Of a DNA stretch of 64,000 nucleotides, positions 61,808 through 64,000 are shown piece by piece. The DNA lies in the NCBI RefSeq assembly GCF_039872745.1, contig NZ_JBDPZD010000003.1, positions 186,001-250,000 on the forward strand, in the 5' to 3' direction. Position numbers and translations under genes: made by a program. How positions within the stretch are numbered: the first letter of the stretch is position 1; each line of letters begins with the position of its first letter. The notes beneath the pieces were generated by a model, which worked only from the letters and a program-made list of their open reading frames with translations, did not search any database and was not told the origin of the DNA. This DNA comes from Pelomonas paludis. GTDB taxonomy: Bacteria > Pseudomonadota > Gammaproteobacteria > Burkholderiales > Burkholderiaceae_C.

Positions 61808-63549
61808 TGCGAGGAAAGCTGCTGGCACTGGGTTTTGGGTTCATCACGGTCTGGGCTGCGGCTCAGCCGCAGAACCCCGAGCCCGCCAGCGGCTACGCCG
61901 CCAAGGCGGCCACCACGTTCAAGCGCCAGGCCGTGTCGGCCGCGCACCCGCTGGCGGCACAAGCCGGGCTTGGCATCCTGCGCGCCGGGGGCTCGGCGGT
62001 CGATGCAGCCGTGGCGGTGCAGATGGTGCTCGGCCTTGTGGAACCGCAGTCCAGCGGCATTGGCGGCGGGGCCTTTTTGCTGCACTTCGATGGCCGTGCC
62101 TTGCAGGCCTATGACGCCCGTGAGACGGCGCCGGCCGCCGCCACGCCGGAACTCTTCCTGCGCGACGGCCGCGCTATGCCCATGCGCGAAGCCGTGCAAA
62201 GCGGGCTCTCGGCCGGCGTGCCCGGCGCCGTGGCCATGCTGGCGCTGGCGCACGAGCGGCATGGCCGCCTGGCCTGGGCCCGGCTCTTCGAGCCCGCCAT
62301 CGACCTGGCCGAACGCGGCTTTGCCATCACGCCGCGCCTGCACACGCTGCTGGCTGGCGACGCGGCCCTGAAGCGCGATGCCCAGGCCCGCGCGCTCTAC
62401 TACGACGCGGCGGGCCAAGCCCACCCCGTGGGCCATGTGCTGCGCAACCCGGCCTATGCGGCCGTGCTGCGCGGCATTGCCAAGCAGGGGCCGGCGGCTT
62501 TCTATCGCGGCGAGGTGGCGGCCGACATCGTGCGCCGCCTGCGTGCGCACGAGCGCCCCGGCGTGATGACCGAGGCCGACCTGGCCGCCTACCGTCCGCT
62601 CGCGCGCGCCCCGCTGTGCACCGCTTGGCGCGCAGTCCGGCTGTGCGGCATGGGCCCGCCCAGCTCGGGCCACATCACGCTGCTGCAAACGCTCAGCCTG
62701 CTGGAGACCGAGCCGCCGGCGGATCAAGCCAACGAAGCCTGGCTGCACCGCTTGATCGAAGCCTCCAAGCTCGCCTTTGCCGACCGGGCGCAATACCTGG
62801 CCGACCCGGCCTTTGCCGCCGCGCCGGGCGACGACTGGCAGAGCCTGCTCGCCCCCGACTACCTGCGCGAACGGGCTGCTTTGATCGGTCCGCGCGCCAT
62901 GCCGCCGGCCACCGCCGGCCAGCCCGCGCCGCAGCGCTCGGCGTTTGCGCCGCAGGCGCAGCAGTTGGAGTCAGGCACCAGCCACATCAGCATCGTCGAC
63001 GCCGATGGCCACGCGGTGGCCATGACCACCAGCGTCGAGAGCGCCTTCGGCAACCGCGTGATGAGCGACGGCGGCACGGGCTTAGGCGGCGGCTTCCTGC
63101 TCAACAACCAGCTCACCGACTTCTCGCTGGCCCCGACCGGCGCCGATGGTCGCCCTGTGGCCAACCGCGTCGAGCCCGGCAAGCGCCCGCGCTCCAGCAT
63201 GACGCCGACGCTCGTCTTCCAGGGCGATCGCCTGGTGCTCGTGGCCGGCTCACCGGGTGGGCCGGCAATCATCCCGTTCATGGCGCGTTTTCTCACGGCC
63301 CACCTGGCCTGGGGCATCCCGGCACAGGCGGCGGCCGAGCAGCCGCACCTCGTCAACTTCAATGGGCCGGATGTCTACCTGGAGGCTGGCCGCTTCACGC
63401 CGGCTGAGAAGGACGCGCTGCGTGCGCGTGGCCACAAGCTGGCCGAGTTTGCGCTGCCAAGCGGCATCCAGGCGCTGTCGCGCGTGCAGGGCAGCGATTG
63501 GGCCGGTGCTGCCGACCCGCGCCGTGAGGGCGTCAGCGTCGGCGATTGA
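61807..63549 (+). CDS. ggt: Gamma-glutamyltranspeptidase
   Basis: 580 residues. A hydrophobic leader ends AAAQPQ (periplasmic export). The N-terminal subunit includes GGSAVDAAVA and PQSSGIGGG; the autoprocessing/catalytic residue is Thr391 in SGTSHISIVD (family consensus TTH, here TSH); the glutamate-binding loop is GGTGLGGGFLLNNQ. It cleaves gamma-glutamyl amides such as glutathione in the periplasm. Overlap with scoB is TGATG, so it is cotranscribed with an unrelated pathway. Confidence 0.95.
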   Translation: MRGKLLALGFGFITVWAAAQPQNPEPASGYAAKAATTFKRQAVSAAHPLAAQAGLGILRAGGSAVDAAVAVQMVLGLVEPQSSGIGGGAFLLHFDGRALQAYDARETAPAAATPELFLRDGRAMPMREAVQSGLSAGVPGAVAMLALAHERHGRLAWARLFEPAIDLAERGFAITPRLHTLLAGDAALKRDAQARALYYDAAGQAHPVGHVLRNPAYAAVLRGIAKQGPAAFYRGEVAADIVRRLRAHERPGVMTEADLAAYRPLARAPLCTAWRAVRLCGMGPPSSGHITLLQTLSLLETEPPADQANEAWLHRLIEASKLAFADRAQYLADPAFAAAPGDDWQSLLAPDYLRERAALIGPRAMPPATAGQPAPQRSAFAPQAQQLESGTSHISIVDADGHAVAMTTSVESAFGNRVMSDGGTGLGGGFLLNNQLTDFSLAPTGADGRPVANRVEPGKRPRSSMTPTLVFQGDRLVLVAGSPGGPAIIPFMARFLTAHLAWGIPAQAAAEQPHLVNFNGPDVYLEAGRFTPAEKDALRARGHKLAEFALPSGIQALSRVQGSDWAGAADPRREGVSVGD

Positions 63550-63563
63550 CGCTTGATTGACGC

Positions 63564-64000
63564 TTACTTCGCGCCGCTGAACTTCACCGGGCTCCAGCCC
63601 CGCACGATCTGCTGGAAGTAGAGCCCGCCTTCGGTCAGATCGGCATCGGTCCAATCACCGCCAGGCGCGGTGCCCGGCTTGAGCTGCGAGGCACTCTCGC
63701 GCTTGGAGCCCAGGGTCCACTGCAGGTGGCTGATGTGATGCTCGCGCATGAAGGCCAGCCAGCGCTCGGTCTCTTCGCGGTCGATGGCGCCATCGCCATT
63801 GGCATTGACGGCGCCCCACTCGGTCACCATCAGCGCCAGGCCTTGGTCGAGGGCGAGCTTGGCCTTGTCGCGCAGCCATTGCTTGTGTGAGCCTGCGTAG
63901 AAGTGCAGCGCGTAGACGATGTTGCTGAAGCCCTTGAGCGGGTCGCGCGCGGCCTTGTCCACGTCTTGCGACCAGGTCTGCGTGCCCACCACGATCAGGT
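63564..64000 (-). CDS. C-terminal part of a GH5 endoglucanase, 5' truncated by window
   Basis: About 144 residues from the window edge (the frame is open to 64000 with LIVVGTQTWSQDVD) to the stop. GH5 features: NIVYALHFYAGSHKQ (catalytic-cleft His and Tyr), MVTEWGA with the nucleophile Glu and a C-terminal barrel end. A short Asn/Asp-rich loop NANGDGAIDREE resembles an EF-hand calcium loop at the spot where GH5_2 members have a variable loop. It probably cleaves beta-1,4-glucans. It converges on ggt. The signal peptide and any carbohydrate-binding module lie outside the window. Confidence 0.88.
   Translation of the reverse strand, partial: LIVVGTQTWSQDVDKAARDPLKGFSNIVYALHFYAGSHKQWLRDKAKLALDQGLALMVTEWGAVNANGDGAIDREETERWLAFMREHHISHLQWTLGSKRESASQLKPGTAPGGDWTDADLTEGGLYFQQIVRGWSPVKFSGAK

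Overview
The window is a high-GC (roughly two thirds G+C by eye) stretch of a beta-proteobacterial chromosome. A Bug/TctC-type binding protein, cysTWA with CysB, GlnD-map gene order, a PEP-CTERM protein, palindromic intergenic repeats of a Burkholderiales look and the dense, overlapping gene packing all point to Burkholderiales, probably a Roseateles/Pelomonas-like (Sphaerotilaceae) organism. That placement is inference; no rRNA is present.

Layout. 1-4142: the end of a condensin-like operon (kleisin-like C-terminus, small winged-helix-like subunit, SMC ATPase). 4277-9598: a cyclic-di-GMP block of two tandem paralogous membrane GGDEF-EAL proteins and a PilZ protein. 9651-16682: housekeeping and metabolic genes (double-domain FKBP, P-loop kinase, gluQ, LysR and LuxR regulators, DUF3237, Bug protein, pirin, flavodoxin-like quinone reductase). 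16751-17557: a PEP-CTERM protein. 17839-30967: sulfate uptake (sbp, cysB, cysA, cysW, cysT, second sbp), interrupted by a lower-GC AbiJ/HEPN-like defence gene, a hydrolase, a molybdopterin-binding (TOBE) protein, a macAB-type tripartite efflux operon and a 161-bp palindromic mobile-element-like repeat.

31075-47033 is the most distinctive region. All genes are on the minus strand: three paralogous 1,007-1,009-residue TonB-dependent receptors, each with its own AT-richer leader carrying LacI-type palindromes (core AGCGCT) and its own terminator hairpin. They are followed by a compact gene set: a flavin-dependent tryptophan-halogenase-family protein, a SapC-family protein, a JmjC/cupin-8 protein, and a second halogenase-family protein fused to a C-terminal Fe(II)/2-oxoglutarate-oxygenase-like domain. 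The receptor/halogenase/SapC/cupin combination is known from glycan-uptake loci of Caulobacter and Xanthomonas, but its function is not settled. The operators suggest induction by a sugar through a LacI repressor that is not encoded here.

47489-64000: tRNA-Ala(CGC), an esterase, two small membrane proteins, glnD, map, uppP, a TetR regulator with its operator, a PCMT-like methyltransferase, a TolC-type outer membrane channel, yaaA, a prolyl-4-hydroxylase-like oxygenase, an AAA ATPase, a PAS-LuxR regulator divergent from scoAB-ggt, and the C-terminal part of a GH5 glucanase running off the window end.
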